Source: JADJPO01 sp046330955
GTDB taxonomy: Bacteria > Actinomycetota > Actinomycetes > Actinomycetales > Kineosporiaceae
DNA: 64,000 nucleotides
Direction of reading: 5' to 3'
Assembly (NCBI GenBank): GCA_046330955.1
Contig: JAXLRT010000003.1
Location: 271,544-335,543, forward strand
The number at the start of each line of letters is the position of its first letter. Within the stretch, counting starts at the first letter, position 1. Below, in pieces: positions 18,783 to 28,252 of this stretch. The notes below the pieces were generated by a model that saw only the letters and a list, made by a program, of their open reading frames with translations, was not told the origin of the DNA and made no database searches. The translations under genes and the position numbers were made by a program.

Positions 18783-18889
18783 TGTAGCCCTGGGGCAGCC
18801 CCTGACGTAAGCCCCTGGAGGCAGCCCCGGCCTTCCCGAGGCAGCCACCCCTCGGTGATCACGGAAGCTCGCGAGCAGTCCCGACAGTC

Positions 18890-19002
18890 GTGATCACGTT
18901 GAAGATCACGTTGAAGGTTTTCGTCAGGTTCTCACGGACGAAGTCCTCACCGTGATCTTCGGTGTTGCCCGAAACCCTCATCGTGATCTTCAACGTGATC
19001 AC
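18890..19002. repeat. Long hairpin built from GTGATC-containing repeats
   Basis: The arms at 18890-18920 and 18972-19002 pair at 29 of 31 positions, the outer 21 perfectly. The left arm contains GATCACGTTGAA twice in tandem (18892-18915), and CGTGATCTT occurs at 18951-18959 and 18982-18990, so direct and inverted copies of one motif build the structure. It lies between the convergent cvnD and hppA 3' ends. It has no T-tract and could be an extragenic palindromic repeat or a transcript-end structure. Confidence 0.75.
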
Positions 19003-19047
19003 CGGTCGTCCCGGCACGCGCGCCCCGGGACCAGCTGCACCCAAAGA

Positions 19048-19087
19048 CCGTCGGCCCCTCCCGTCCAGGACGGGGAGGGGCCGACGG
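19048..19087 (-). terminator. Terminator of hppA
   Basis: The sequences at 19048-19066 (CCGTCGGCCCCTCCC plus GTCC) and 19068-19087 are complementary over 19 bp with one extra G bulged. On the minus strand the hairpin starts 25 bases after the hppA stop and is followed by TCTTTGGG. A strong GC stem in this position supports transcription termination; it may also stop conservon transcripts from the other side. Confidence 0.8.
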
Positions 19088-19112
19088 CTGATGCGATGGG
19101 CTCGCGACCGGC

Positions 19113-21407
19113 TCAGGCGCCGGCTGCCGCGGGCACCTCGGCGTGCATCGCGGAGGCACGACGCTTGGACGTCGTGACCGCACCGACGATGACCACCACG
19201 GCCGCCAGGCTGATGGCCAGGCGCACCCCGGTGTTGTCGCTGGTCTGCACGATCGCGGGCGCGATCAGCACCGACACCAGGTTCATCACCTTGATCAGCG
19301 GGTTGATGGACGGACCGGCGGTGTCCTTGAACGGGTCACCCACGGTGTCACCGATGACCGTGGCGGCGTGGGCGTCGGAGCCCTTGCCACCGTGCAGGCC
19401 ATCCTCGACCAGCTTCTTCGCGTTGTCCCAGGCACCACCGGAGTTGGCCAGGAAGACCGCCATCAGCACACCGGTGCCGATGGCCCCGGCCAGGTAGCCG
19501 GCCAGAGCGCCGACACCGAGGCCGAAGCCCACGGCGATCGGGGCCATGGCGGCCAGCAGACCGGGGGTGGCCAGCTCGCGCAGCGAGTCCCGGGTGCAGA
19601 TGTCCACGACCTTGCCGTAGTCCGGCTTGACCGAGTAGTCCATGATCCCGGGGTTCTCCTTGAACTGCCGGCGAACCTCGAACACGATGGCGCCCGCGGC
19701 CCGGGTCACGGCGTCGATCGCCAGACCGGAGAACAGGAACACCACGGCTGCGCCGATCATCAGGCCGACCAGCACATTGGGCGCCACGACCTGGTAGGCC
19801 TCGATGGCGTCCTGAGCGGTCTTGCCGGCATCGATCAGCGCGGTGGTCACCGCGTCGTTGTACGAGCCGAACAGTGCCGTCGCGGCCAACACGGCGGTCG
19901 CGATGGCGATGCCCTTGGTGATCGCCTTGGTGGTGTTGCCCACCGCGTCGAGCTCGGTGAGGATCTGGGCGCCCTCACCGCTGACGTCGCCCGACATCTC
20001 GGCGATGCCCTGCGCGTTGTCACTGACCGGGCCGAAGGTGTCCATGGCCACGATCACGCCGACCGTGGTCAGCAGGCCACACCCGGCCAGAGCGATCAGG
20101 AACAGCGACAGGATGACCGAGCCGCCACCGAGCAGGTAGGCGGCGTAGACCGCGGCGCCGATGGTGACCGAGGTGTAGACCGCCGACTCCAGGCCGACGC
20201 CGATACCCGACAGCACCACCGTGGCCGCGCCGGTCAGGGCGGTGTCGGCGACGTTGTGCGTCGGCGGGTGGTCGGTGCCGGTGAAGTACCCGGTCAGCCA
20301 CAGGATGACCCCGGCCAGCACGATGCCGAGCAGCACGGCCGAGATGGCCAGCAGGCGCGGGTCGCCGTCCAGCTTCTGGATCTCGGCACTGGCCGAGCTC
20401 AGGCCGGCGAAGGTCGACGGCAGGTAGGTGTAGGCCGCCACGGCGCAGAACACGGCCGAGATCAGCGCCGACAGGTAGAACCCGCGGTTGATGGCCTTCA
20501 GGCCGCTCTCGCCGGCCCGCGGCTTGGTCAGGTACACACCGAAGGCCGCCGTGATCGCACCCAGGGCGGGCACGATCAGCGGGAACACCAGACCCTCGGT
20601 ACCGAAGGCCGCCTTGCCCAGGATCAGCGCGGCGACCAGGGTCACCGCGTAGGACTCGAACAGGTCGGCCGCCATACCGGCACAGTCACCGACGTTGTCA
20701 CCGACGTTGTCGGCGATGGTGGCGGCGTTGCGCGGGTCGTCCTCGGGGATGCCCTGCTCGACCTTGCCGACCAGGTCGGCGCCGACGTCCGCGGCCTTGG
20801 TGAAGATACCGCCGCCGACACGCATGAACATCGCCAGCAGGGCGGCGCCGAAGCCGAAGCCCTCGAGCACCGCGGGCGCGTCGCCCTTGTAGATCAGGAC
20901 GACGACGCTGGCGCCCAGCAGGCCGAGGCCCACCGTGGCCATGCCGACCACACCACCGGTGCGGAAGGCGACCCGCATGCCGTTGTCCCGGCCGTTGGCC
21001 TCCCGGGCGGCCGCGGCCACGCGCAGGTTCGCCCGCACGGCCAGGGTCATCCCCAGGTAGCCGATGGTGGCCGAGAACAGGGCACCGACGACGAAGAAGA
21101 TGCTGCGCCCCACCCGGATCGAGCTGTCGTCGGCGGGCAACAGGAACAACAGGGCGAAGACCAGGACGACGAAGCCCGCCAGGGTCTTGAACTGTCGGTT
21201 GAGGTAGGCAGCGGCGCCCTCCTGAACGGCGCGCGCGATGGTTTTCATGTTTTCGGTGCCCTCACCAGCGGCGAGAACCTGACCCCGGAACACCGTGGCG
21301 ATGATCAATGAGATCACCGAGATGGCGGCCACGACGTACACCAGGTTCATGTTTCCGCCTGCAAGGGTGACCGCTTGGCCGTCTGCGGCCTGGGCGCTCC
21401 CCAGCAT
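19113..21407 (-). CDS. hppA: Proton-translocating membrane pyrophosphatase, K+-independent type
   Basis: The 764-residue product spans the membrane many times and couples pyrophosphate hydrolysis to proton export. It shows the family signatures DVGADLVGKVEQGIPEDD and DNVGDNVGDCAGMAAD that bind Mg-PPi. The determinant position reads GNTTKA, with Lys as in potassium-independent proton pumps rather than GNTTAA. ATG at 21407 is preceded by GAGGAGGAC. It is a single-gene unit next to bldG, as in Streptomyces. Confidence 0.96.
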   Translation of the reverse strand: MLGSAQAADGQAVTLAGGNMNLVYVVAAISVISLIIATVFRGQVLAAGEGTENMKTIARAVQEGAAAYLNRQFKTLAGFVVLVFALLFLLPADDSSIRVGRSIFFVVGALFSATIGYLGMTLAVRANLRVAAAAREANGRDNGMRVAFRTGGVVGMATVGLGLLGASVVVLIYKGDAPAVLEGFGFGAALLAMFMRVGGGIFTKAADVGADLVGKVEQGIPEDDPRNAATIADNVGDNVGDCAGMAADLFESYAVTLVAALILGKAAFGTEGLVFPLIVPALGAITAAFGVYLTKPRAGESGLKAINRGFYLSALISAVFCAVAAYTYLPSTFAGLSSASAEIQKLDGDPRLLAISAVLLGIVLAGVILWLTGYFTGTDHPPTHNVADTALTGAATVVLSGIGVGLESAVYTSVTIGAAVYAAYLLGGGSVILSLFLIALAGCGLLTTVGVIVAMDTFGPVSDNAQGIAEMSGDVSGEGAQILTELDAVGNTTKAITKGIAIATAVLAATALFGSYNDAVTTALIDAGKTAQDAIEAYQVVAPNVLVGLMIGAAVVFLFSGLAIDAVTRAAGAIVFEVRRQFKENPGIMDYSVKPDYGKVVDICTRDSLRELATPGLLAAMAPIAVGFGLGVGALAGYLAGAIGTGVLMAVFLANSGGAWDNAKKLVEDGLHGGKGSDAHAATVIGDTVGDPFKDTAGPSINPLIKVMNLVSVLIAPAIVQTSDNTGVRLAISLAAVVVIVGAVTTSKRRASAMHAEVPAAAGA

Positions 21408-21530
21408 CCGTCCTCCTCGACGTGTGCGTGGCACCCGCCCAGGTGGCTCCGCTGATCAGAGAGCCGAGATCGATTGTTGGACGGGGCATAGCGGCGCATC
21501 AGGTGACAACCTGTGCGGTGAACGCGGCGC

Positions 21531-21559
21531 AGTCTACGGAATGTGACCGGCGCCGCAAA
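21531..21559 (-). promoter_or_regulatory. hppA: Candidate hppA promoter
   Basis: On the minus strand TTTGCG (21554-21559) and TAGACT (21531-21536) are 17 bases apart, a good fit to actinobacterial -35/-10 spacing. The predicted transcript would have an untranslated leader of about 120 bases before the ATG at 21407. No other feature was seen in this 237-base gap. Confidence 0.4.
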
Positions 21560-21644
21560 AGGCCGCCACTTGTGACCTTACGCATGGCGCACAAAGGTTT
21601 CGAGATGGCAACAAATGCGGCATGAAGCATCCGGGTACGTCAGA

Positions 21645-22069
21645 CTACGTGGCTCGCTGCCAGCAGAGTTCGACACCGGACAGCCCGTCGTCCCCGGTCG
21701 GGACGAGCTGCAGGGAGTCGGACAGCGTGGCCGCCATCGCGAAGGTCACCGCGTCCTCGGGTAGGTCGACCTTCCCCGCCGGATCGCACACCGAGACCTG
21801 CACCTGCGGGCCGTCGTCCAGCACCTCGACCGTGATCCGCCACGGCGCCCGGACCGGATCGGCTGCCCGTGTCGCCGTGGCGCCGACCGGTGCGACGGCC
21901 TGCTGCGTGCAGCGGTTCCGACCCGAGCGCACAGCTCGCCCACGGCGAGGCGGACGTCGTCCAGCCGGGCCTCGTCCACGCCTGCCCGGCGGGCGGCGGC
22001 CACCACCACCAGGCGGGCCATGCGCACGTGTTCGGCCGCGGGGGCGAAGGAGAGCACCACGGGCGGCAT
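21645..22069 (-). pseudogene. Anti-sigma regulatory ATPase (ApgA/RsbW type), one frameshift
   Basis: From ATG at 22069 the product reads MPPVVLSFAPAAEHVR and DEARLDDVRLAVGELCAR, the start of an HATPase-type anti-sigma factor. Near 21925-21945 the frame shifts by one base; the second frame continues NRCTQQAVAPVGATAT, ITVEVLDDGPQVQVSVCDP and FAMAATLSDSLQLVP to a TAG at 21645. Together they give a normal-length protein. In Streptomyces the gene after bldG encodes such a partner of BldG (ApgA). The shift lies in a block where most genes are interrupted, so sequence error is likelier than real loss. Confidence 0.75.
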
Positions 22070-22086
22070 GGTCGCGGGGATCGGGT

Positions 22087-22447
22087 TCAGTTGCCGGTGA
22101 CCGGCGGCAGATCGATGCGACGAAGCGCATCGGCCAGCGAGGCGTGGATCGGGAACACCTTGGTCAGACCGGTGATCGGAACACCTTGAGGATCTTCTCC
22201 TGGGTGCAGACCAGGTGCAGCGATCCGTCCTGGGTGCGCACCGGTTGAGCCCGCCGACCAGGATCCCCCAGGCCGGTGGAGTCCAGGAAGTCCACCGAGG
22301 ACGGGTCCACCACCAGCCGGTAGTTCCCCGCCGCGACCAGGTCGTTGATCCGTTCCCGAGTGCCGGCGCGGTGTAGACGTCGATCTCACCGACGACCGAC
22401 ACCACCGACCGGTCCCCTTCCTGTCGGCTCGTGACGCTGAGATCCAC
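22087..22447 (-). pseudogene. bldG: BldG-type anti-sigma factor antagonist (STAS), four single-base indels
   Basis: GTG at 22447, after GGGGAGGGG, begins VDLSVTSRQEGDRSVV, then VVGEIDVYTAPAL. Single-base changes near 22355-22360 (base missing), 22265-22269 (one extra C in a C run), 22241 (missing) and 22178 (missing) restore RERINDLVAAGNYRLVV, VDFLDSTGLGILVGG, DGSLHLVCTQEKIL and KVFRITGLTKVFPIHASL, ending TGA at 22087. That is a 120-residue BldG with the phosphorylatable serine of DSTGLG. BldG relieves anti-sigma factors and controls development. All four indels are at G/C runs or junctions, so they are probably sequencing errors. Confidence 0.85.
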
Positions 22448-22611
22448 TGGCCCCTCCCCTGGGACATCGGGGTGTCGCTGGATCCGGGCGCCTGGCTGCG
22501 TCCGGGACACCGGGCACCCGAGGCGGCGACGATCGCTCCCCGGTCGCATCGGTGTCGCGCTTGGCATTCAACACCATTCGGGAGCCGCTGACGTCTCCGA
22601 AGGGTCACGCA

Positions 22612-25002
22612 GTGTGGACGCACGGGTCCAGCTGGGGGGTGAGCGCCCCGCGGCTGCCGGCGCACCTGGGGCCTGCCGACGGCCGAGGTGACCGGGTGGT
22701 GCACGCCCGCACCATCCCCGCCCGGCCCGGCGAGCGCTCCCCGTGGCCGGCCTGGGCCGACCCGGTGGTCATCGAGGCCTTCCGACGGTGCGGCGTGGTC
22801 TCGCCCTGGCGGCACCAGGCCCGCGCCGCCGACGCGGCCTGGCGCAGGCGGCATGTCGCCCTGGCGACAGGCACCGCGTCGGGCAAGTCCCTGGTCTACC
22901 AACTGGTGGCCCTCTCGGCGGCCAGGGCGCGTCGTCCGGGGTGCTCGCCGGTGCGGGGCCACTGCGGCCGGACAGCGCGGGACGCGGCACCGGCTGGGGC
23001 TCGGGCCGGGCGCCGGGCACGCTGTACCTGGCGCCGACCAAGGCGCTGGCCGCCGATCAGCTCGCCTCGCTCGAGGCGCTCGGGGTGCCCGGGGTCCGGG
23101 CCGCCACCTACGACAGGGACACCCCGCCGGAGGAGCGCGCTGGATCCGCGACCACGCCGAGATCGTTCTGACCAACCCGGACCTGGTGCATCACGGGTTG
23201 CTGCCGAGCCATCCGCGGTGGGCCTCGTTCCTGCGCAGCCTGCAGTTCGTGGTGGTGGACGAGGCGCACCACTACCGCGGGGTGTTCGGCTCGCACGTGG
23301 CCGCGACCCTGCGGCGGTTGCGGCGCGTGGCGCGGCATTACGGGGCCGATCCGGTGTTCCTGACCGCCTCGGCCACCGCGGCCGATCGAGCGCACCGCGG
23401 CCGACCTGACCGGCCTGGCCGCCGACGGATTCGAGATCATCGACCGGGACCACTCCCCGCGCGGGGCCACCACCTTCCTGCTGTGGGAGCCGCCACTGGT
23501 GCCGGTGGCGGCGAGAACAGGGCCCCCACCCGCCGCAGCGCGATCACCGAGACGGCGGAGCTGGTGACGGACCTGGTGGCGGCCGGGGTGCCGACCCTCG
23601 CCTTCGTCCCCTCGCGACGCGGCGTCGAGACGGTCGCCGCCACCTCACGGCGGTTGCTGGCCGAGGTCGACCCGGAGCTGCCCTCGCGCGTGGCGGCCTA
23701 TCGCGGCGGCTACCTGCCCGAGGAACGTCGAGCCCTCGGAGGCGGAGCTGCGCGCGGGGCGGCTGCTGGGCCTGGCCGCCACGAATGCCCTCGAACTCGG
23801 GATCGACATCTCCGGTCTGGACGCCGTGGTGATCTGCGGCTGGCCCGGACGGCGGGCCTCGCTGTGGCAGCAGGCGGGCCGGGCCGGACGCGACGGTGGC
23901 GACGCGCTGGCCGTGTTGATCGCCCGGGACGACCCGCTGGACACCTACCTGGTGCACCACCCCGAGGCGATCTTCGGGCGGTCGGTGGAGGCCACCGTGC
24001 TCGACCCGTCCAATCCCTACGTCCTGGCACCCCACCTGTGTGCCGCCGCCGAACTGCCGCTGCGCAGGCGGACGTCGACCTGTTCGGGGAGCACGGCGTC
24101 CGTGCTGGACGCACTCACCGCCCGGGGAGCGCTGCGACGCCGACCGCCGGGTGGTTCTGGACCCGATCGGAGCCGGCCAGCCGGCTGGCCGATCTGCGCG
24201 GCACCGGCGAGGCCGGTACGGATCGTGCAGCCCAGCACCGGGCGAGTGCTCGGCAGCGTCGACGCCGGCGCCGCCCATCACGGTGCACCCGAGAGCGGTC
24301 TACGTGCACCAGGGCCAGAACTGGCTGGTCGTCGACCTCGACCTGGAGGCCGTGGCGCTGGTCGAGCCCACCGGCGACGAGATCTTCACCCAGGCCCGTG
24401 AGATCACCGACGTGCGGCTGCTCGACGAGCGGCGCAGCCGCGGCTGGGGCCGGGTGCACCTGGCCACGGGCAGCGTCGAGGTGACCGCACAGGTGGTGGC
24501 CTACCTGCGGCGCGCCACCGACGACGGCCGGGTGATCGGGGAGCAGCCGCTCGACCTGCCCCCCCGCACGCTGCGAACCACCGCGGTGTGGTGGAGCATG
24601 CCCGCCGACCTGCTCGCCGAGCACGGCGTCACCGACCCTCGGGTACCGGGGGCCGCCCATGCCGCCGAACACGCCGCCATCGGCATGCTCCCGCTGGTCG
24701 CCACCTGCGATCGCTGGGACATCGGTGGGGTCTCGACGGCCGTCCACGCCGACACCGGCGAACCCACGATCGTGGTCTATGACGGCCATCCGGGCGGTGC
24801 CGGGTTCAGCGAGCGGGGATTCTCGGCTGCCGGCACCTGGCTGTCGGCCACGGCCTCGGTGATCCGCGACTGCGAGTGCGAGAGCGGCTGCCCGTCGTGC
24901 GTGCAGTCGCCCAAGTGCGGCAACGGCAACGACCCGCTGGACAAGGACGGCGCGCTGCGCCTGCTCGGTGCCGTGCTCGCCGACGCCGACCCGGATGTTT
25001 GA
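22612..25002 (+). pseudogene. MrfA/YprA-type DEAD/DEAH helicase, about ten frameshifts
   Basis: Pieces in three frames assemble into one superfamily-2 helicase: PWRHQARAADAAWRR, LATGTASGKSL (motif I), LYLAPTKALAADQL, VVVDEAHHYRGVFGSH (DEAH-type motif II), PVFLTASATAA (motif III), TLAFVPSRRGVETVA, YRGGYLPEERRAL, LGIDISGLDAVV and WQQAGRAGR (motif VI). The C-terminal zinc signature is CECESGCPSCVQSPKCG. Relatives include B. subtilis MrfA, a DNA-repair helicase; this gene adjoins the tad cluster in many actinobacteria. The start is uncertain (GTG at 22612 or 22639). Conserved motifs between shifts argue for sequencing error. Confidence 0.82.
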
Positions 25003-25054
25003 GGCGCGTCGTGGGCGGGTGTCTCCTGTGGTGGTCCGACCGGGCGCCCAGGCG

Positions 25055-25228
25055 TCCATGATCACCGTCATGGGGCGAGTTGCCCCCGGCAAGTGGGTGC
25101 GAACTGCCCGGTAGCGGTGATCAAGCGCAGGGGGTGACGCCACCGCGACCCTCTCCAGGTTCATGATCAGACCAAGGGGGCGAATTGCCGCTGCTGGGTG
25201 GGTGCGTACCGCCCGGTGACGGTGATCG
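25055..25228. repeat. Two 69-bp imperfect direct repeats with self-complementary ends
   Basis: The copies at 25055-25123 and 25160-25228 align without gaps at about 72 percent identity, sharing CATGATCA, GGGCGA, TTGCC, TGGGTGCG, GCCCGGT and CGGTGATC. The first copy begins TGATCACCG and ends CGGTGATCA, a perfect inverted pair, so it can fold. They occupy the gap between the convergent helicase and TadE-like 3' ends. The remainder of 25003-25395 holds a (CCGCTTC)-like low-complexity stretch and no gene. Confidence 0.7.
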
Positions 25229-25395
25229 GTCGGCGCCGAGCCGCGCCACCCGCATCCGCCCATCCGCATCCGCGCCGCTTCCTCAGCCCGCTGGCACCCA
25301 CTTCCGCAGCCGCTTCTGGCACCCGCTTCCGCAGCCCGCTTCTGTCACCCGCTTCCGCAGCCCACTTCTGTCACCCGCTTCCGCGGCCAGTTCTG

Positions 25396-25821
25396 TCACC
25401 CGCGTCCACAGCCCAGGACAGGTTGGCCTGGTCGACCCCGACGCGGCTCATGGCGGAACCCCGTGCCCGGCGTCCCGGCCCGGGCGCGTCCGACCGCCTG
25501 ATGTGCCCCGGGGAGGCCGATCGATACCCCGACCGTGACCGTGACGCTGCCGTCGGGCGCCACGAGGCACTCCCCGAGCCGGGCACCGTTGCGCCGGGCC
25601 AGATCGGCGGCCACGGCGCAGGACGGCGGCTCGGCACCAGCGGCTGCCAGCGCAGCGAGATCTGCGGCGGCGGTGGCCCGATGGCGGGCGATCTCAGCCA
25701 GCCCCAACCCACCGACCAGCAGGGCCAGGGCCACACCCACCGAGGCGATCGCCAAGGCCAGGACAGTTCCGCTGCCCCGGTCCGATCGCCGCCCCGGTCG
25801 ATGCCGCCGCGACCCCCGCAT
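25396..25821 (-). CDS. TadE-like protein of the helicase/secretion neighbourhood
   Basis: From ATG at 25821 the protein has a basic N-terminus (MRGSRRHRPGRR), then the TadE-like segment RGSGTVLALAIASVGVALAL followed by ATAAADLAALAAA, and ends in a poorly conserved tail. This matches the short TadE-like family found next to this helicase in actinobacteria, with one membrane helix and probable export with the pilus system. The tail after GVSIGLPG is doubtful because this block contains frameshifts; the real stop may lie elsewhere within about 60 bases. A GTG at 25833 is an alternative start. Confidence 0.65.
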   Translation of the reverse strand: MRGSRRHRPGRRSDRGSGTVLALAIASVGVALALLVGGLGLAEIARHRATAAADLAALAAAGAEPPSCAVAADLARRNGARLGECLVAPDGSVTVTVGVSIGLPGAHQAVGRARAGTPGTGFRHEPRRGRPGQPVLGCGRG

Positions 25822-25903
25822 CCAGGCGCCCACCGCATCCACGGCGACCACGGCGACCACCGCCCCCACCCCGTCGAGGGTGCGGCCGGCCGGCGGGCCG
25901 CGG

Positions 25904-26239
25904 TCACGGCAGACCTCCCGCGCCCGGCTCCCGAGGCGCACTCGCCGTGCTCGACACCGCGAGCGCCGGCGAACCCGGCAGCGGCAGGTGCACCGTGGCG
26001 CTCACCCCGACCGTGACCGTGGAGGCGGCGGTGGCGAGCTGCACCCTGGCCCCGGCCGGCCCCACCTGGGTCGCGGTGGCGATCACCACGCCGGGGGCCT
26101 CACCGCGTGCCGCGACCCGCGCCCCGGCCCGGGCGGCGTCGACGCACTGCACCTGGGCGGTGACGACCCGGGCGGCGGCGAAGACCACGGCGATCAGCAA
26201 CACGACGGCGGGCAGGGCGAGAGCCAACTCGGCGGTCAC
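25904..26239 (-). CDS. TadE-family pilus assembly / minor pilin protein
   Basis: The 111-residue frame begins VTAELALALPAVVLLIAVV, the classic TadE N-terminal helix, with ARVVTAQVQCVDAARAGARV after it. TadE-like minor pilins normally carry a short leader ending in Gly before this helix; GEAGA lies just upstream in frame but no start codon does. A GTG 3 bases after the DUF4244 stop, in another frame, could be the true start if one base is missing. So the listed start (GTG 26239) may be truncated. It belongs to the tad/flp operon. Confidence 0.72.
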   Translation of the reverse strand: MTAELALALPAVVLLIAVVFAAARVVTAQVQCVDAARAGARVAARGEAPGVVIATATQVGPAGARVQLATAASTVTVGVSATVHLPLPGSPALAVSSTASAPREPGAGGLP

Positions 26240-26314
26240 CGCGCCGGCCTCCCCGCTGCGGGCCGAACGCTGCGCGACTGCCGCCGTCGCCCACCGCCAC
26301 CCGGGCCGGGCACG

Positions 26315-26552
26315 TCAGCTCACCGACAAGGGCACGCGTGATGATGCCCATCAGCAACCCGCGCACCTCGCCGCCGCGCAGCAGAGCCAGCAGCAGGGCC
26401 GCGAAGCCGCAGGCGGCCAAGGTGGCGATCGCGTACTCCGCTGTGGCCATGCCGGCGTCGGCGCGCAGGCCTCGGGTTCGGCCGATGACCCGCCGGGTGC
26501 CCGTTCGAATGATGGACACGACCCGGCCCAGCCGAGTGGTCAGGTACCTCAT
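26315..26552 (-). pseudogene. DUF4244 Flp-pilin-like protein, probable one-base frameshift near the end
   Basis: ATG at 26552 follows GGGGAAGGG and gives MRYLTTRLGRVVSII, then GMATAEYAIATLAACGFAALL, the Flp-pilin-type segment of DUF4244 (mycobacterial Rv3656c-like), and RGLLMGIITRAL. Removing one base just after ITRAL gives the normal short ending S-V-S and a TGA at 26315; without it the frame runs through the next gene. It should be the major pilin-like subunit of the cluster, processed after Gly in GMATAEYA. Confidence 0.7.
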
Positions 26553-26779
26553 TGGTGTCGCCCTTCCCCGGCCGTTCGAGACCGGACCGGCCACCCCGAA
26601 CGGGGCAGCACTGCGACTGTGCGGCCGAGTCCACCGGTGCGCCCGCCACCCCGGCCGTCCTGTGGACAGTGGGACGAACACCCCCGATTGGGGACGGAAC
26701 AACGCCGACGTCGCGAGGCCACCGTGCAGCCGATGTCGTGGGACGGGCGAGGCGACGGGCGACGAGGCTGCCCCGGCCC

Positions 26780-27387
26780 TCACAGGTCGCCGATCAGGCC
26801 GAGCAGCAGCGGCACCACGGTGAGCAGCACGAAGGCGGGCAGCAGGCACAGTCCCATCGGCAGCACCGCCATGACCCCCAACCGGCTGGCGGCCGCCGCG
26901 GTGGGCGGCGGCCTCGCGCCGTCGGTGTTCAGCCGCCGCCGCGCGCACCAGCGCCGCCGGGGCGATGCCGGTGCCGGTGGCGAGGTCGAGTGCCTCGAGG
27001 ATCGGATCGAACCGGTGGACCCGGCGGACCCGGCCGATCCGGTGGACCCGGCGGGCTCGGCGGATTCGGCCGCGCCACCGGATGGTCCGCAGCGACGCCA
27101 GGGCAGGCGGCCGGCCTGCTCGGCGAGCAGGGCCAGGGCGGTCTCGACCGGCAACCCGGCCTCGAGCAACGCCACCATCAGGTCGGCCACCACCACGGCC
27201 GGCAGGTCACGGGTCGCTGCCGCCCAGGGCCGCTCGCCCTCGGCGCCGGGGGACGCGGTGCCGGATACCTCCCGTCGTCCGGATACCTCCCGTCGCCTCG
27301 CCGCGGCACGATCCGGTGGACGCGGACCTGCCTCGGCCGTACCAGCATCGCCAACATGACCAGGCCGGCCATCAGGTACGCCGTCAT
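26780..27387 (-). pseudogene. tadC: TadC-like type II secretion F-domain protein, frameshifted
   Basis: ATG at 27387 starts MTAYLMAGLVMLAMLVRPRQ; after a shift near 27185 the product continues VVVADLMVALLEAGLPVETA, LALLAEQ, and ends LGVMAVLPMGLCLLPAFVLL to a TGA at 26780. The middle needs at least two more corrections: another frame supplies LVRAAAAEHRRREAAA. The DNA at 27010-27065 is a run of GGACCCGGC-like units and at 27262-27297 an 18-base unit is doubled. TadC is an inner-membrane component of the Flp/Tad pilus machine. Confidence 0.72.
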
Positions 27388-27424
27388 GGCTGCCGCCCGC
27401 TCGTGGATCGTGGCCGCGGCTCGG

Positions 27425-28252
27425 TCACGTCCGGCCGCCCGCGGTCTCGGCCCGGCGCACCATCCGTGCCGCCCACTGCCGGCCCACCCACCACAGTGCC
27501 CCGCCGCTCACCAGGCAGAGGCGCCCGGCGCCGGTGGTCACCAGCACCGAGGCGGTGTCGACCCCGGTCAACGCCCCGAGCGAGCCCGGCCAGCGGGAGC
27601 CACCCGAGCACCGTCGCCGTGGCCCGCGGCCCGCCAGCGCCGCATCGCGCGCCCGAGTGGCCTGCAGCTCGGCCCGAACCGCCTCGGCCAGACCGTCGAG
27701 CACCCTGGCCAACGGAGCCCCGCTGGTCTGGGAGACCGCGCAGGCCACCGCCAGCCAGCGCAGTGCCCGCCCGCCGCCGGCGTCGATACGGCCCTGGCCG
27801 ACCAACCGGTCAGCGGCCAGGCGCAGCCCCTCGGCAGTGCTGCCGCCGAGCCCGGTCGTCGTCACCACCGAGCGGGCGATGACCGCGAGGTCGTCGTCAC
27901 GGTCGGCCAGGATCCGCCAGACCTGCTCCCCGGCGACCCCGGCCCGCGACAGCGCCGCCACCCGTTCGGCGAGCACCGCGACATCGCCCCCGCCGACGAG
28001 GACGCGATCTCGCCCGCTCGCCTTCCACCCGACCCGGTCCCGCCCGACGCCCTCCCGCTCGACGCCCTCCCGCCCGACGCCCTCCCGCCCGACGCCCCGG
28101 CGGAACCGCAGCCGAGCGGGCCAGCCGCGCCGCACCGATGCACGCTGCCCCGACCGGCCCGGTACCGGCCGGTCGACTCGCCCGGCCGGCGTCGCGGCGA
28201 GCGCGGCCAGTGCCGCCAGCAGCCCGGCCGCCACGGCCGGCCCGGCGGTCAC
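27425..28252 (-). CDS. tadB: TadB-like type II secretion F-domain membrane protein
   Basis: GTG at 28252 overlaps the corrected tadA stop by 4 bases and starts VTAGPAVAAGLLAALAAL. The body contains GRALRWLAVACAVSQTSGAPLARVLDGLAEAVR, typical of TadB F-domain proteins, and a C-terminal helix (LCLVSGGALWWVG). Two compensating shifts near 27575-27620 hide the membrane segment VLGWLPLAGLALGALTG. An in-frame array of VGREG-type pentapeptides (15-base units, about 28035-28100) is unusual for the family. It is a membrane platform protein of the pilus. Confidence 0.75.
   Translation of the reverse strand: MTAGPAVAAGLLAALAALAATPAGRVDRPVPGRSGQRASVRRGWPARLRFRRGVGREGVGREGVEREGVGRDRVGWKASGRDRVLVGGGDVAVLAERVAALSRAGVAGEQVWRILADRDDDLAVIARSVVTTTGLGGSTAEGLRLAADRLVGQGRIDAGGGRALRWLAVACAVSQTSGAPLARVLDGLAEAVRAELQATRARDAALAGRGPRRRCSGGSRWPGSLGALTGVDTASVLVTTGAGRLCLVSGGALWWVGRQWAARMVRRAETAGGRT

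Noticed and set aside
18890..19002. Long inverted repeat as an insertion-sequence end or attachment site
   Set aside because: No transposase or integrase gene and no target duplication; it sits between two conserved convergent genes.
19143..21311. 722-codon open frame antisense to hppA
   Set aside because: His/Gln/Arg-rich shadow of the pyrophosphatase gene with no start signal.
22087..22447. True loss of bldG
   Set aside because: Four one-base edits, mostly at G/C runs, restore full conservation, which a decaying gene would not keep.
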